In this document: piece by piece, positions 1-7,764 of the stretch | Layout: each line of letters begins with the position of its first letter | Position numbering within the stretch: position 1 is the first letter of the stretch | Notes under the pieces: model-generated | The model's database searches: none | The model's input: the letters and a program-made list of their open reading frames with translations, nothing else | Told to the model about the DNA's origin: nothing | Made by a program: the position numbers and the translations under genes | DNA from: Streptomyces tricolor | GTDB taxonomy: Bacteria; Actinomycetota; Actinomycetes; Streptomycetales; Streptomycetaceae | Assembly (NCBI RefSeq): GCF_002155905.1 | Contig: NZ_MUMF01000060.1 | Location: 1-37,914 of the forward strand | DNA length: 37,914 nt | Direction of reading: 5' to 3'

Positions 1-638
1 CTGGTGATCCATCCTGGCGGGCGGGGGATGTGGCCGCGGGCCGGGATGATTCCGTGCGTGGGACGCAGGCCGTAGACGCCGCAATAGTGAGCCGGAAGCC
101 GAAGCGAACCGGCGAGGTCACTGCCGAGGTCGGCGGGGGTCAGGTGGGCGGCGACTGCGGCGGCGGGGCCGCCGGAGGAACCGCCGGCGGTGTGCTTGGG
201 GTCGTGCGGGTTGAGCGTGGGCCCGAACAGGCTGTTGTCCGTGTGCAGGTCCTGGCAGTACACCGGGGTGTTGGTCTTGCCCATAATCACGGCGCCTTGA
301 TAGCGAAGCCGAGCAACCGCGTCGGCGTCACGTGCGGGTACGTGATCCGCCAGGTCCTCGGCGCCGCTGGTAGTACGCAGGTCGGCCGTCTCGAAACTGT
401 CCTTGATCGTGAGGGGAAGGCCGTCGAGGGTTCCCCTCTTCTCGTTTCGGGCGCGGCGTTCGTCTGCCGCTTGTGCGGCGGCCTGGGCCGCCTCGTCGTC
501 CCGGGTGATGACGGCGTTGACGTGGCTGGCGTCGATCCGGTCGAGGTGGAGGTCGAGCAGCTCGCGGCTGGAGATCTCGCGACGGTCCAGGGCTTGGAGC
601 TGGACGTGAGCCGGTTGGTGGGTGAGATCGGTCGTCAT
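1..638 (-). CDS. Amidase-signature hydrolase, 3' end cut by the window edge
   Basis: The reading frame is open from an ATG at 638 down to base 3 (212 codons seen). It carries the amidase-signature features: the catalytic lysine in PLTIKDSF (K79), the glycine/serine loop AGGSSGGPAAAVAAH (about 151-165) and the nucleophile region DLGSDLAGSLRLPA (S178), followed by CGVYGLRPTHGIIP. Family members hydrolyse C-N bonds of amides through a Ser-cisSer-Lys triad; the substrate here is unknown. The start overlaps the stop of the upstream membrane-protein gene by 4 bp (ATGA), so the two are translationally coupled in the XRE/ImmA/membrane-protein operon. A full family member is about 450-500 aa, so roughly half is present. 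Confidence 0.9.
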   Translation of the reverse strand, partial: MTTDLTHQPAHVQLQALDRREISSRELLDLHLDRIDASHVNAVITRDDEAAQAAAQAADERRARNEKRGTLDGLPLTIKDSFETADLRTTSGAEDLADHVPARDADAVARLRYQGAVIMGKTNTPVYCQDLHTDNSLFGPTLNPHDPKHTAGGSSGGPAAAVAAHLTPADLGSDLAGSLRLPAHYCGVYGLRPTHGIIPARGHIPRPPGWIT

Positions 639-1843
639 GCGGAGACTCGCTCAAGGTGGAGGGCTCGTGCGGGCTGGCGGGGCAGGTGGCGCGCGACATC
701 GAGGAGAGCGTCGATGTCGTCCATGGGCCGACTGGTCTGGCGTTCGGAGTCGGCGAATTCGGTGAGCTGGTCGGGCGCCGGGCGGGCGCCTTCGGCCCTG
801 GCGGCGATTCCGGCGAGGATCTGGTCGGCCGTGACGGCGGCCGACAGCTCGTGGCCGTGAAGCCCTCGGGCCCGGTGGTGCGCTTCACTGGCCTCGCGTA
901 CGGCGGCATCGAGGTACTGGCGGATCACGAACCGGCCGTCCCGGATTTCGACTGCTCGGCGGTAGAGCCGGATCGAGATGCGGCGGAAGCGGCGCCTCTG
1001 GGCCGGGTCGACTCGGTCGATCGGCAGCTGGATCTCGGGCGCTTCGCTGTAGAACGCCAGCCACAGGGGGCGCAGGCCGTAGTAGCTGCGGTACTGCTTG
1101 ATCCGGTACTGGACGCTCTGGGCCTGGTCGCTGATGGTGGGTACGAGCCAGCCGATGAGCGTGAGCATGGCGCCGACATCGCCGCAGGTCCAGGCGAAGC
1201 CCTCCCAGTCTGCGAGGGAGGCGTCGAAGGCGCCGGCGATGACGTTGCCGATGCGGACCGCGCTGTATCCGAGGGTGACGGTGGCGCCGAGGGCGACGAT
1301 GCGCAGGCCGTAGCGGACGGACCCGCGGGTGCTGCGGCTGGCCAGGCGCCAGCAGGCGCGGGCGAGGAACAGCTCCCCGATGGTGTAGGCCGTGACGTAC
1401 AGGGTGAGGTACGCGGCGTACCAGTCATCGTGCGCGTAGTACAGCGTGAAGTCGATCGGATGAGGCGCGCTGGGCGTCAGCAGGGCGAACAGCACCAGCA
1501 GCCCGGCGATCACTGCGAAGCCGGCCCCGAGCCACCGGCGACTGAGCCGGCGGGCGACCTCGGGCGGGGATCCCCAGTAGGTGAGGACCACCTGCTGGCA
1601 GGCCAGGAGGGCGACCACGCAGCCTTGCGCGAGGGGCACGGAGAGGTTGACGGTGCCAAGGACGCGGTCGAGGTAGTTCCACATCGGCGTGATGGAGAAC
1701 AGGAACGACAGTCCCGACAGCAGGAAGACGGCGGCCAATGCGGTGGAGGCGGGGTCTCGGCGGCGGGTCGGCACGTCCCGCAGGAGGCAGAGGAAGCCGA
1801 GCGTGGCGACGACGAGGCTGATCGGATGGAGCAGGTCCTTCAC
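635..1843 (-). CDS. MAB_1171c-like 7-TM membrane protein
   Basis: A 402-aa protein with about seven hydrophobic segments in the first 230 residues (about 5-21, 36-51, 66-85, 100-120, 138-160, 174-195 and 208-228). A charged cytoplasmic tail follows, containing the block RIKQYRSYYGLRPLW, as in the uncharacterised actinobacterial MAB_1171c/DUF6545 family. I chose GTG 1843 because it overlaps the ImmA-type gene's stop (GTGA); a longer open frame to 2203 only shadows that gene. The family is often labelled putative transporter, but no substrate is known. Gene order (XRE, peptidase, this protein, amidase) suggests a membrane signalling or export partner of the peptidase. Confidence 0.8.
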   Translation of the reverse strand: MKDLLHPISLVVATLGFLCLLRDVPTRRRDPASTALAAVFLLSGLSFLFSITPMWNYLDRVLGTVNLSVPLAQGCVVALLACQQVVLTYWGSPPEVARRLSRRWLGAGFAVIAGLLVLFALLTPSAPHPIDFTLYYAHDDWYAAYLTLYVTAYTIGELFLARACWRLASRSTRGSVRYGLRIVALGATVTLGYSAVRIGNVIAGAFDASLADWEGFAWTCGDVGAMLTLIGWLVPTISDQAQSVQYRIKQYRSYYGLRPLWLAFYSEAPEIQLPIDRVDPAQRRRFRRISIRLYRRAVEIRDGRFVIRQYLDAAVREASEAHHRARGLHGHELSAAVTADQILAGIAARAEGARPAPDQLTEFADSERQTSRPMDDIDALLDVARHLPRQPARALHLERVSA

Positions 1844-2352
1844 GACCTGGCCTCCCGCCGGCGCAGGAGCGTGTGTGTGACCCGGTCCTGCACTTCGTCC
1901 CCGGAGGACTCGTCGCTGCGCAGCCACCGGTCGATGATCCGGCGCTGGAGCAGCGAAGCGAGGAGTTCGGTGTCCCGCTCCTCGTCCTCGTCGTACTTGG
2001 TGCGCCCCAGCATCATCTGCACGGTGGCCGGGTCCACGCTGGTGATGAACGTCGGGGCCAGCGCGGACACCGGTCGGCTTTCGTGGTGGCCGAGCAGGAG
2101 GTGGCTGAACTCGTGGGCGATGATGTGGTCCTGATGCAGAGGGCTGGTCCGCGGGTCGTAGAACACGTGGACAGCACTCTCTGTGATGGCGCATGCCCCG
2201 CACACCGAGGGTGCCTGCTCCCGGGCCTCTAGGACCACCTTCCGTCCCGTGCGGCGAGAGACCTCGTCGCTGAGATCGCGGATATTGATGACGTCCGGGA
2301 GCTTCAGCTCGGCCAGGAGGTCAGGCTGGCGGAGCCTACGTGCAGACCACAT
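1840..2352 (-). CDS. ImmA/IrrE-type zinc metallopeptidase
   Basis: A 170-aa protein with the zincin motif HEFSH at residues 80-84, followed by LLLGHHESRP. This is the layout of ImmA/IrrE (COG2856) peptidases, which typically cleave or inactivate a partner XRE-type repressor. The start is ATG 2352 with a purine-rich AGGAAAACC just upstream. The C-terminal half (RTKYDEDEERDTELLASLL) is charged and helical, as in the family. It lies directly downstream of an XRE regulator on the same strand, the usual pairing. An inducible repressor-cleavage switch is inferred. Confidence 0.85.
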   Translation of the reverse strand: MWSARRLRQPDLLAELKLPDVINIRDLSDEVSRRTGRKVVLEAREQAPSVCGACAITESAVHVFYDPRTSPLHQDHIIAHEFSHLLLGHHESRPVSALAPTFITSVDPATVQMMLGRTKYDEDEERDTELLASLLQRRIIDRWLRSDESSGDEVQDRVTHTLLRRREARS

Positions 2353-2388
2353 TGGTTTTCCTTGATCACTTACTGAACTAAGCCCGTT

Positions 2389-2829
2389 TTACACGCCAGT
2401 TGAGGGCGGCAGCCCCTCGGATTTTCGTACGCTCTCGACGATCCCCAAGACGGCATCCTTTCCGTCTGCGGATACGTCGGATAGACGAAGAAGAACGTTC
2501 TTGATCTTCGCGTCGCGAAGCAGCGCGAGCAACTCAAGCTCCTGCACGGTCTTTTCGGCGACGGCGTCATCGAACCAATAGGCGGGCTCCACACCGAAAA
2601 ACCCTGCGAGCGCTTCAAGATGACGCTTCGTCGGGTTATCGCGCTGCCCCGTCCGCAGGAGCCACAGATACTGGGCCGACAGCTTGCCCAGCCCCCGCTT
2701 CTCCATCAGTTCGGCCACTTCGGCGTTACTGAAGGGGCCGCGACCGGGCGGGTGCACCGTGTCGAACAGGCGGTTAAGGCGGTCCATGAGCCCCTTGGGG
2801 TTCACCTGACCTTCGGTGGAGTCTTTCAT
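2389..2829 (-). CDS. XRE-type helix-turn-helix regulator
   Basis: A 146-aa protein starting at ATG 2829, preceded by a clear Shine-Dalgarno (GGAAAGGATC before ATG); an upstream in-frame extension to 2910 has no such site. The N-terminal half has an HTH-like core (FSNAEVAELMEKRG, then SAQYLWLLRTGQRDNPTKRHLEALAGFFGV) ending in EPAYWFDD, typical of actinobacterial XRE regulators. The C-terminal part is a helical LELLALLRDAKIKNVLLRLSDVS region. It is the likely repressor and cleavage target of the adjacent ImmA-type peptidase. A 13-bp palindrome at 2895-2907, 66 bp upstream of the start, could be its operator. Confidence 0.8.
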   Translation of the reverse strand: MKDSTEGQVNPKGLMDRLNRLFDTVHPPGRGPFSNAEVAELMEKRGLGKLSAQYLWLLRTGQRDNPTKRHLEALAGFFGVEPAYWFDDAVAEKTVQELELLALLRDAKIKNVLLRLSDVSADGKDAVLGIVESVRKSEGLPPSTGV

Positions 2830-3568
2830 GATCCTTTCCCGGGTGGACTTCGCCGTCACTTCGATAACCCTACCCCGCCATAAACACCAGTTGACGGGAT
2901 GATCCCGCATATGGAAAGTTCTTCCTCGCCAGCACGTTTCCGTGTGGCGTGTACCGCCTGTTTCAGGTCGGCCTGTCCGTTTCTACCGGCAGGAGCATGC
3001 CAGGCGACGTGGCACGAACCACATTCGCCCAGCGACATATGTCACGTCTGGCACGCAAGGCTTTGATCTTCGACCGGAAAGCGTGGGGGCGACAGTGGAA
3101 ACACCTCATTCACATCGCTTTTCCGCTGCGGGAAATACCAGACACCCGCTCCATTTCGGACACAGTGGCACGCTCTTGGCGTACGAGACAACCGCGGCAA
3201 CGGTGCTCCTCGACGCCAGGGGGCAGGCCGCGCCGAGTGCCACAGATGGCTCCGGCGGTAGATCATGCGGTGACTGTCTGCAACCAGTACAGAGTTTAAG
3301 AACCAAGTCTGGATCTTGACAGGGGCCCGTGCGTATGTTCGTCGTCCCCGGGCAGCCGCCCGCGATGACGGACGTGAGGAGCCAGTAAGCACGGACCGGA
3401 CCGAGAAGGTCCCGTAATACAGCGACGGCGCCCGAGAGCGGTAACTCACGGACGCCGAACGCTAAGTGGCATACCCGCCCCGGCAAGGGCGGTGACTGCC
3501 CACCATCACCACGCTGAGTCCTTCCAAGGGGCGCGTCAGCGTGGCAACACTGCAAAGGGGAGTATCGC
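2830..3568. other. Non-coding region between the XRE module and the replication block
   Basis: About 740 bp of visibly lower GC than its flanks. Open frames on both strands here lack the GC-rich third-position pattern of real genes in this DNA and lack ribosome binding sites, so I call none. The left part must hold the promoter of the minus-strand XRE operon (palindrome at 2895-2907). The right part must hold the promoter and 5' leader of the rep block. A TTGACA sits at 3316-3321 but has no partner -10 at normal spacing. No tRNA or attachment site was recognised. Confidence 0.5.
2895..2907. promoter_or_regulatory. Palindrome upstream of the XRE gene, candidate operator
   Basis: CGGGAT-G-ATCCCG is a perfect 6-1-6 inverted repeat about 66 bp upstream of the XRE start codon. 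Size and position suit an XRE dimer operator, but there is only one copy and short palindromes occur by chance. Confidence 0.35.
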
Positions 3569-3715
3569 ATGCCTCCTGCCCTGCGCAAAAGGCCCTTCCG
3601 CCTGACCTGCGCGGCAGCCACCTCCGCCTCGGCGCTTCAGCGCCCCGAGCCGGAACACACCATCCCGGCCTCGGCGGGCCGTCGGCCCCGACTGCTCATC
3701 GGGAGCGGCCGATGA
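3569..3715 (+). CDS. 48-aa leader ORF coupled to the initiator gene
   Basis: A short ORF from ATG 3569 with a strong Shine-Dalgarno (AAAGGGGAG, six bases before ATG), ending in a TGA that overlaps the next gene's ATG (ATGA at 3712-3715). The product begins MPPALRKRPFRLTC and is basic and proline-rich with no recognised domain. Third codon positions are mostly G/C. The strong ribosome site plus overlap suggests it couples translation of the initiator gene, which has no good site of its own. Whether the peptide itself has a function is unknown. Confidence 0.55.
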   Translation: MPPALRKRPFRLTCAAATSASALQRPEPEHTIPASAGRRPRLLIGSGR

Positions 3716-4602
3716 GCAGCGAAGCCCGCGAGTGGGTGTGGGAGCACAGCTCCAGCCGGGGGACCGCGCGTCTGGTCCTGCTGTCGATCGCCGACCGGGT
3801 GGCCGACGAGCAGTGCGTCTCCTGGGCCTCGCTGTCGAGCCTGGCCAAGCGCACGCGCGCTTCCGTCTCCACGGTGCGCGAAGCCATCGAGCGCCTGGTC
3901 CACGCCGGTGAGCTGGAGCAACTCGACGACCTCACCGGCCCGCAGCGCAGCACCGTCTACCGCCTCCCCCTCGCCGCCAAGGCCGTGGCAGAGACCGCGG
4001 AGGACGAGGAAGCCGACCAGGCGCCGGCGGAGGGGCCCGAGGCCACCCCAGCGCTCCGGATCTCGGCCCTGCGGCGGTGCGGAATCCGCCCCCGTGAGGT
4101 GCCGGAATCCCCCGCGAGGGTCCGGAAACCGGCAGTACCGGAATCCGGCAGGTCCCGACGGAAACCGGCACCTCGACGTACCGGAAACCGGCACAGCGAT
4201 GTACCGGAAACCGGCACACAGAACCGTAGTGAACCGGATCTGAACCGTAGGTACAGCAGCAGTGGTGGTGCTGCCGTCATCGCGGCTGCCGAGTGGCAGG
4301 TCGACCCTGCCACCCACACCTGGGCCCGCCAGCAGGGACACCTCGACCGCCTCGGCGAGCAGGGCCTGCAGGCAGCCGACGCGAAGTGGCGTGCCCACCG
4401 CGCCGACTTCAAGCCGAGGCCGGCGGAAGCCTGGGCTGCCGACTGGCGCTCCTGGATCGCCCGAGAGCACGCCCCCAGCCGCCCGAACCTCTACGCCGTG
4501 CCCGGCAAGGCCACTGCCGCGCCGAGCGGCATGACGCGGGCCGAGGCACACACCGCCGCCCTCCTCGCCGCCCTCGACGAGCCGACCGGAACGGAGGGCT
4601 GA
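3712..4602 (+). CDS. Winged-helix replication-initiator-like protein with iterons in its gene
   Basis: A 296-aa protein starting at ATG 3712 (coupled to the leader ORF). Residues about 10-90 (WVWEHSSSRGTARLVLLSIA, then SLAKRTRASVSTVREAIERL and AGELEQL) form a winged helix-turn-helix, as in phage and plasmid replication-organiser proteins. A low-complexity linker follows (about 125-180, repeated PES/PET motifs). The C-terminal part (about 185-285) has AEAWAADWRSWIAREHA. The linker is encoded by an iteron-like array (4096-4217), an arrangement like phage lambda O, whose gene contains the origin. A Rep function is inferred; a transcriptional regulator is the alternative. Confidence 0.65.
   Translation: MSSEAREWVWEHSSSRGTARLVLLSIADRVADEQCVSWASLSSLAKRTRASVSTVREAIERLVHAGELEQLDDLTGPQRSTVYRLPLAAKAVAETAEDEEADQAPAEGPEATPALRISALRRCGIRPREVPESPARVRKPAVPESGRSRRKPAPRRTGNRHSDVPETGTQNRSEPDLNRRYSSSGGAAVIAAAEWQVDPATHTWARQQGHLDRLGEQGLQAADAKWRAHRADFKPRPAEAWAADWRSWIAREHAPSRPNLYAVPGKATAAPSGMTRAEAHTAALLAALDEPTGTEG
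4096..4217 (+). repeat. Iteron-like array inside the initiator gene
   Basis: Six related sites about 16-23 bp apart: GAGGTGCCGGAATCC (4096-4110), TCCGGAAACCGGCA (4121-4134), GTACCGGAATCCGGCA (4135-4150), GACGGAAACCGGCACCTC (4157-4174) and two exact copies of GTACCGGAAACCGGCAC (4178-4194, 4201-4217). A diverged GGTGCGGAATCCGCC lies just before them. The same half sites form the palindrome at 31928-31950. Either an origin of replication, an operator cluster, or both. Confidence 0.7.
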
Positions 4603-4604
4603 CC

Positions 4605-5321
4605 GTGGACCGCCGCGAAACCGCCGCCCTGCTGGCCTACATCGGCCGACTCGACCCTCGCACCATCCGCACCGACCAGGGCGAGGCCCGCGACCAGCTC
4701 GCCCAGTGGCACGAGCTGCTCGGCGACGTGCCGATGGCCACCCCGCACGGCTGGGACGCCCGCGTCGCCGCCCGCCAGCACATCCGTACCTCGCCGTACC
4801 AGATCCTGCCCGCGGACGTCGTCCGGCCCTGGGAGAGCTACCGGCGCGACCGCCTGGCCCGGCACTCCGATCCCACGCCGTCCGTCGACCCGGACGACCA
4901 GGCCGCCTGGACCGCCGAGCTGGTCGGCACCCGCCGCGCCGTCGCCGCCGGCACCGCGCAGCCCTCGCAAGCCCGGGCGATCACCAGCGGTCGCGACGGG
5001 ATCGACCCGAGGCTGGAGGCGCGGCTGCGGGAGATCGGCTCCTGCATACCGCCCGCTGCCCGAGCCGCCCTCGCGCCCTACCGGCCCGCCCGAGCTGCCC
5101 GTGAGGCCGCCGTCGCGCAGGGGCTGCCCGACGCCCTGAGCGTTCGCTGCGGGTGGTGCCTGGCCCAGCCTGGCGAGCCGTGTCGCCGCCGCCGGATCGG
5201 CCCCGACGACGGGGTACGCGGAACGGCCCCGCGTGCCACCCCACACCCCGGCCGCCTCGACCTCGCCGCCGCCCAGCAGGCCCAGCAGAACGAGCAGGCT
5301 CAACAGCCCGCCATGGCCTGA
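4605..5321 (+). CDS. Zinc-finger protein of unknown function
   Basis: A 238-aa protein from GTG 4605, three bases after the preceding stop. The N-terminal 180 residues are helical and not recognised. The C-terminus has RCGWCLAQPGEPCRRRR followed about 20 residues later by TPHPGRLDLA. This matches the short CxxC...PGxPC...H zinc-binding module common in actinobacterial phage and plasmid proteins, where it is thought to bind nucleic acid. Its position directly after the initiator gene suggests a replication or control accessory. The exact role is unknown. Confidence 0.6.
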   Translation: MDRRETAALLAYIGRLDPRTIRTDQGEARDQLAQWHELLGDVPMATPHGWDARVAARQHIRTSPYQILPADVVRPWESYRRDRLARHSDPTPSVDPDDQAAWTAELVGTRRAVAAGTAQPSQARAITSGRDGIDPRLEARLREIGSCIPPAARAALAPYRPARAAREAAVAQGLPDALSVRCGWCLAQPGEPCRRRRIGPDDGVRGTAPRATPHPGRLDLAAAQQAQQNEQAQQPAMA

Positions 5322-5482
5322 CCAGCGCATCCGGGGCGTGCATCTCGTCCGGTGCACCGCCTCCCAACATCACCGTCCCGCCCCGGCTGCGGCGTACGCC
5401 CGCGCGCCGCAGCCGGCACCCGACGCCGCCCCGCCGAGCACCGTCCCGGTTCGGCCGACGCGGCAGCACATCGGAGATCGCC

Positions 5483-6124
5483 TTGCGCCACATCACCACC
5501 CACGACGCGCCGGCCACTGGCCTGCGCGGCATCGGAGACACCAGCTGGCACACCCGCGGAGCGTGCCACGGCATGGACGTCGAGGACGCCGACGCCGTCT
5601 TCTTCCCCGGGCCCCGGGACCACGAGGACATCGCCGAAGCGAAGGAGCTGTGCGGCTGGTGCCCGGTACGCCGCGACTGCCTCGACTTCGCCCTGGAGAA
5701 CGCCCTCAAGGAGGGCGTCTGGGGCGGCCTCACCGAAGCCGAGCGGCGCCCCCTGCACGACGGACTACCCCAGCGCCTCGACTACCGGCGCGTAACGGCC
5801 TTCTTCCAGGGACGCGACGTGCACCTGACCGAGGCCGAGCGGCAGGTCGTCATCGACCACGCCTACGTACGCGGCTGGCGGCCCGGCCGGCTCGCCGCCG
5901 CCCTGCAGATCAGCCACAAGCACGCCCGAGACCTGCTCCGGCAGGCCGCCAACAAGGTCTTCGACCGCGACCGCACCTACGGCGTGCCGCGGCCCAAGAA
6001 GAAGCGGAAGAAGACCACCCCGGCAGCAGGCAGCCCCGCGCCCGCTGCACCCGGCACACAGCAGCCGGTAGCCCGTCCGGCAGCGTCGACTCCGGCGCAC
6101 GCCTCTCTCGGAAAGGTCGCATGA
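5483..6124 (+). CDS. WhiB-family regulator with extra C-terminal helix-turn-helix
   Basis: A 213-aa protein from TTG 5483 (GGAG seven bases upstream). The four iron-sulphur cysteines of the Wbl family are present: C28 (RGACHGMD) and C57, C60, C66 (LCGWCPVRRDC). The conserved GVWGG turn is at 78-82 and TEAER follows. Wbl proteins bind a [4Fe-4S] cluster and act with the principal sigma factor. Unlike the usual 80-130-aa members, this one continues through a second helical HTH-like part (about 120-160, YVRGWRPGRLAAALQISHKH) to a lysine-rich tail (PKKKRKK). The stop overlaps the next ATG (ATGA). Confidence 0.85.
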   Translation: MRHITTHDAPATGLRGIGDTSWHTRGACHGMDVEDADAVFFPGPRDHEDIAEAKELCGWCPVRRDCLDFALENALKEGVWGGLTEAERRPLHDGLPQRLDYRRVTAFFQGRDVHLTEAERQVVIDHAYVRGWRPGRLAAALQISHKHARDLLRQAANKVFDRDRTYGVPRPKKKRKKTTPAAGSPAPAAPGTQQPVARPAASTPAHASLGKVA

Positions 6125-7764
6125 CCCACCCCGTCCTCGCCCTCAGCGCCGCTCCGGACCTCCCTCTCCTCCTCGCCGCCGGCGTGCCCGCCGCCCTCGT
6201 GCTGGTGGTGGTGCTGGTCGCTTGGACGATCCGGCGCCGGGGTGCGCGCCCGCAGAAACGTCTCGGCGGTCCGGCGGTCAAGGTCGCTGCCCTTGCTGCT
6301 CTCGGCTGCACCGCCTACAGCGCCGACACCTCGTGGCGCTTCGCGGCCGACTTCCTCGACATGGCCGGCACCGCCGAGCGGGCCGGCATGTTCGCCGCGG
6401 CCGAGCTGGCGCTCTTCGCGACCGCGCTGATGGCACGCCAGAACCTGGCCACTCAGGGTGCTCCTGGTCTGCCGGGCACCCTGGTCTGGGTGATTACCGG
6501 TGTGCAGGTGATCCCCGCCTACGCCGAGAGCGGTCCTGTCGGCGGCACGGTTAGGGCCTTCGTCGGGCCGGTCATGGCGGCGATGCTGTGGCACCTCGCG
6601 ATGGGGATCGAGCTGCGCCTGCGCACCCCGGGCGCCGCCTCCCACGGACTGATCGCCGTCCTGGGCCGGGAGGCACGCGAGCGTCTCCTGTCCCGCCTCG
6701 GCATCGCCGCGCGAGACCGCGACGCTGCGCAGATCACACGGGACCGGGCCACCACCCGCGCGGTCGCCCTCGCCGCCCGCCTAGCCGAGCGCACACCCGA
6801 GCAGCAGCGGAGCTGGCGCGGCCGGCACCTCACGCGGCGCCTGTCGAAGGCGGTCGGCAGGGCATCGGTCGGCACCGACCCCCTCCAGCGCGCGCAGCTG
6901 CTCGACCAGCTCGCCGCCCGCCGGCACGCGCTCGCGCTCGCTACGGTCCCGCTGCCCTCGCCCTGGTCCCCCGTGCAGAGCACCGCAACGGCAGCCACGG
7001 TCCCCTCGCAGCCGGCGTCGAAGGCGCCGGTCCCCGTAGCTGGTCCCCACGGTCCCGACGAGTCGGACGGGGGCGCGGGACCGAGCGCCCCGAGGGGACC
7101 GGTCCCCGAAATTGCGGACTCGAAGACGTCGGCAGGCGTGGGGACCGAAGGCGAGAACGCGGGGACCGGGGTGGGGACCGAGGCCCAAGAAGGAGGCGCG
7201 GTCCCGGGGACCGGTCCCGCCAATCCGGAAGCCTCGGAGGGGGACGCCCGAGGCGTGGGGACCGAGCGCCTGACGCGAGAAGTGCCTGCTCAGGGCCCAG
7301 ATCCGCGTCGGGGACCGAACGCCGCCGAGTCGGGGACCGAGCCCACCGGGGACCGGGGACCGACCGACACCGACACGGGGACCGAGCCCACCGGGGACCG
7401 GGGACCGACCGACACCGACACGGGGACCGAGCCCACCGGGGACCGGGGACACAAGGTCCCCCTCCGGCGGAAGACGACCACGAAGACCAGGACGAAGAGC
7501 AAGGGGAAGCGCGGCCGGTCCCGCACCCCGCAGACACAGCGCACGCCACGTGAGTTGGAGCAGTCGGTGGACCAGCTCGTCCAGCAGGTCCGCCCCCATG
7601 TCCCCGCCCTGCTCGAACGGGACGGAAACGAGGCCGTCACCCGGGTCCAGCTGCGGGAGATCCTCCGCCGCGAGGGCCTGAAGGGCGGCCGGAACGACCG
7701 GCTGAGCCTCGTCCTCCGGGAACTGCGGAGCGACGACACCACGAAGACAAGGAGCACCGCCTGA
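6121..7764 (+). CDS. DUF2637/Spd-like membrane protein with DNA-binding-like tail
   Basis: A 547-aa protein starting with ATG 6121, overlapping the WhiB stop. About five hydrophobic segments lie in residues 10-160 (for example PAALVLVVVLVAWTI), resembling membrane proteins found in Streptomyces conjugative elements (DUF2637/Spd type). The middle is a long disordered Gly/Thr/Glu-rich stretch containing 15-residue tandem repeats (GTEPTGDRGPTDTDT). The last about 60 residues (LEQSVDQLVQQVRPHVPALL, then VTRVQLREILRREGL) look like a winged helix. A role in plasmid transfer or spread is inferred from family and context. Confidence 0.65.
   Translation: MTHPVLALSAAPDLPLLLAAGVPAALVLVVVLVAWTIRRRGARPQKRLGGPAVKVAALAALGCTAYSADTSWRFAADFLDMAGTAERAGMFAAAELALFATALMARQNLATQGAPGLPGTLVWVITGVQVIPAYAESGPVGGTVRAFVGPVMAAMLWHLAMGIELRLRTPGAASHGLIAVLGREARERLLSRLGIAARDRDAAQITRDRATTRAVALAARLAERTPEQQRSWRGRHLTRRLSKAVGRASVGTDPLQRAQLLDQLAARRHALALATVPLPSPWSPVQSTATAATVPSQPASKAPVPVAGPHGPDESDGGAGPSAPRGPVPEIADSKTSAGVGTEGENAGTGVGTEAQEGGAVPGTGPANPEASEGDARGVGTERLTREVPAQGPDPRRGPNAAESGTEPTGDRGPTDTDTGTEPTGDRGPTDTDTGTEPTGDRGHKVPLRRKTTTKTRTKSKGKRGRSRTPQTQRTPRELEQSVDQLVQQVRPHVPALLERDGNEAVTRVQLREILRREGLKGGRNDRLSLVLRELRSDDTTKTRSTA
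7094..7107. repeat. 14-bp palindrome of the GGGGACC motif
   Basis: GGGGACCGGTCCCC is a perfect palindrome inside the membrane-protein gene. It is one of many GGGGACC/GGTCCCC sites between about 7028 and 7450. Confidence 0.7.
7332..7450 (+). repeat. 45-bp tandem repeat, 2.6 copies
   Basis: Units at 7332-7376 and 7377-7421 are identical, and 7422-7450 repeats the first 29 bases. Each unit encodes GTEPTGDRGPTDTDT and holds three GGGGACCG octamers, so the octamer recurs densely. Confidence 0.95.

Noticed and set aside
656..2134. Long plus-strand open frame opposite the 7-TM protein gene
   Set aside because: It is antisense to genes with clear motifs (HEFSH, seven TM helices) and its Gly/Asp-rich translation is typical of a GC-rich shadow frame.
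3316..3339. TTGACA with TATGTT as a promoter for the rep block
   Set aside because: The spacer is only 12 bp, too short for a sigma-70-type promoter.
2942..3621. Several overlapping open frames on both strands
   Set aside because: They lack GC-rich third positions and ribosome sites, and the region has lower GC than the genes around it.
7332..7450. CRISPR-like array
   Set aside because: The 45-bp units are strictly tandem without spacers, in frame within a gene, and no cas genes are present.
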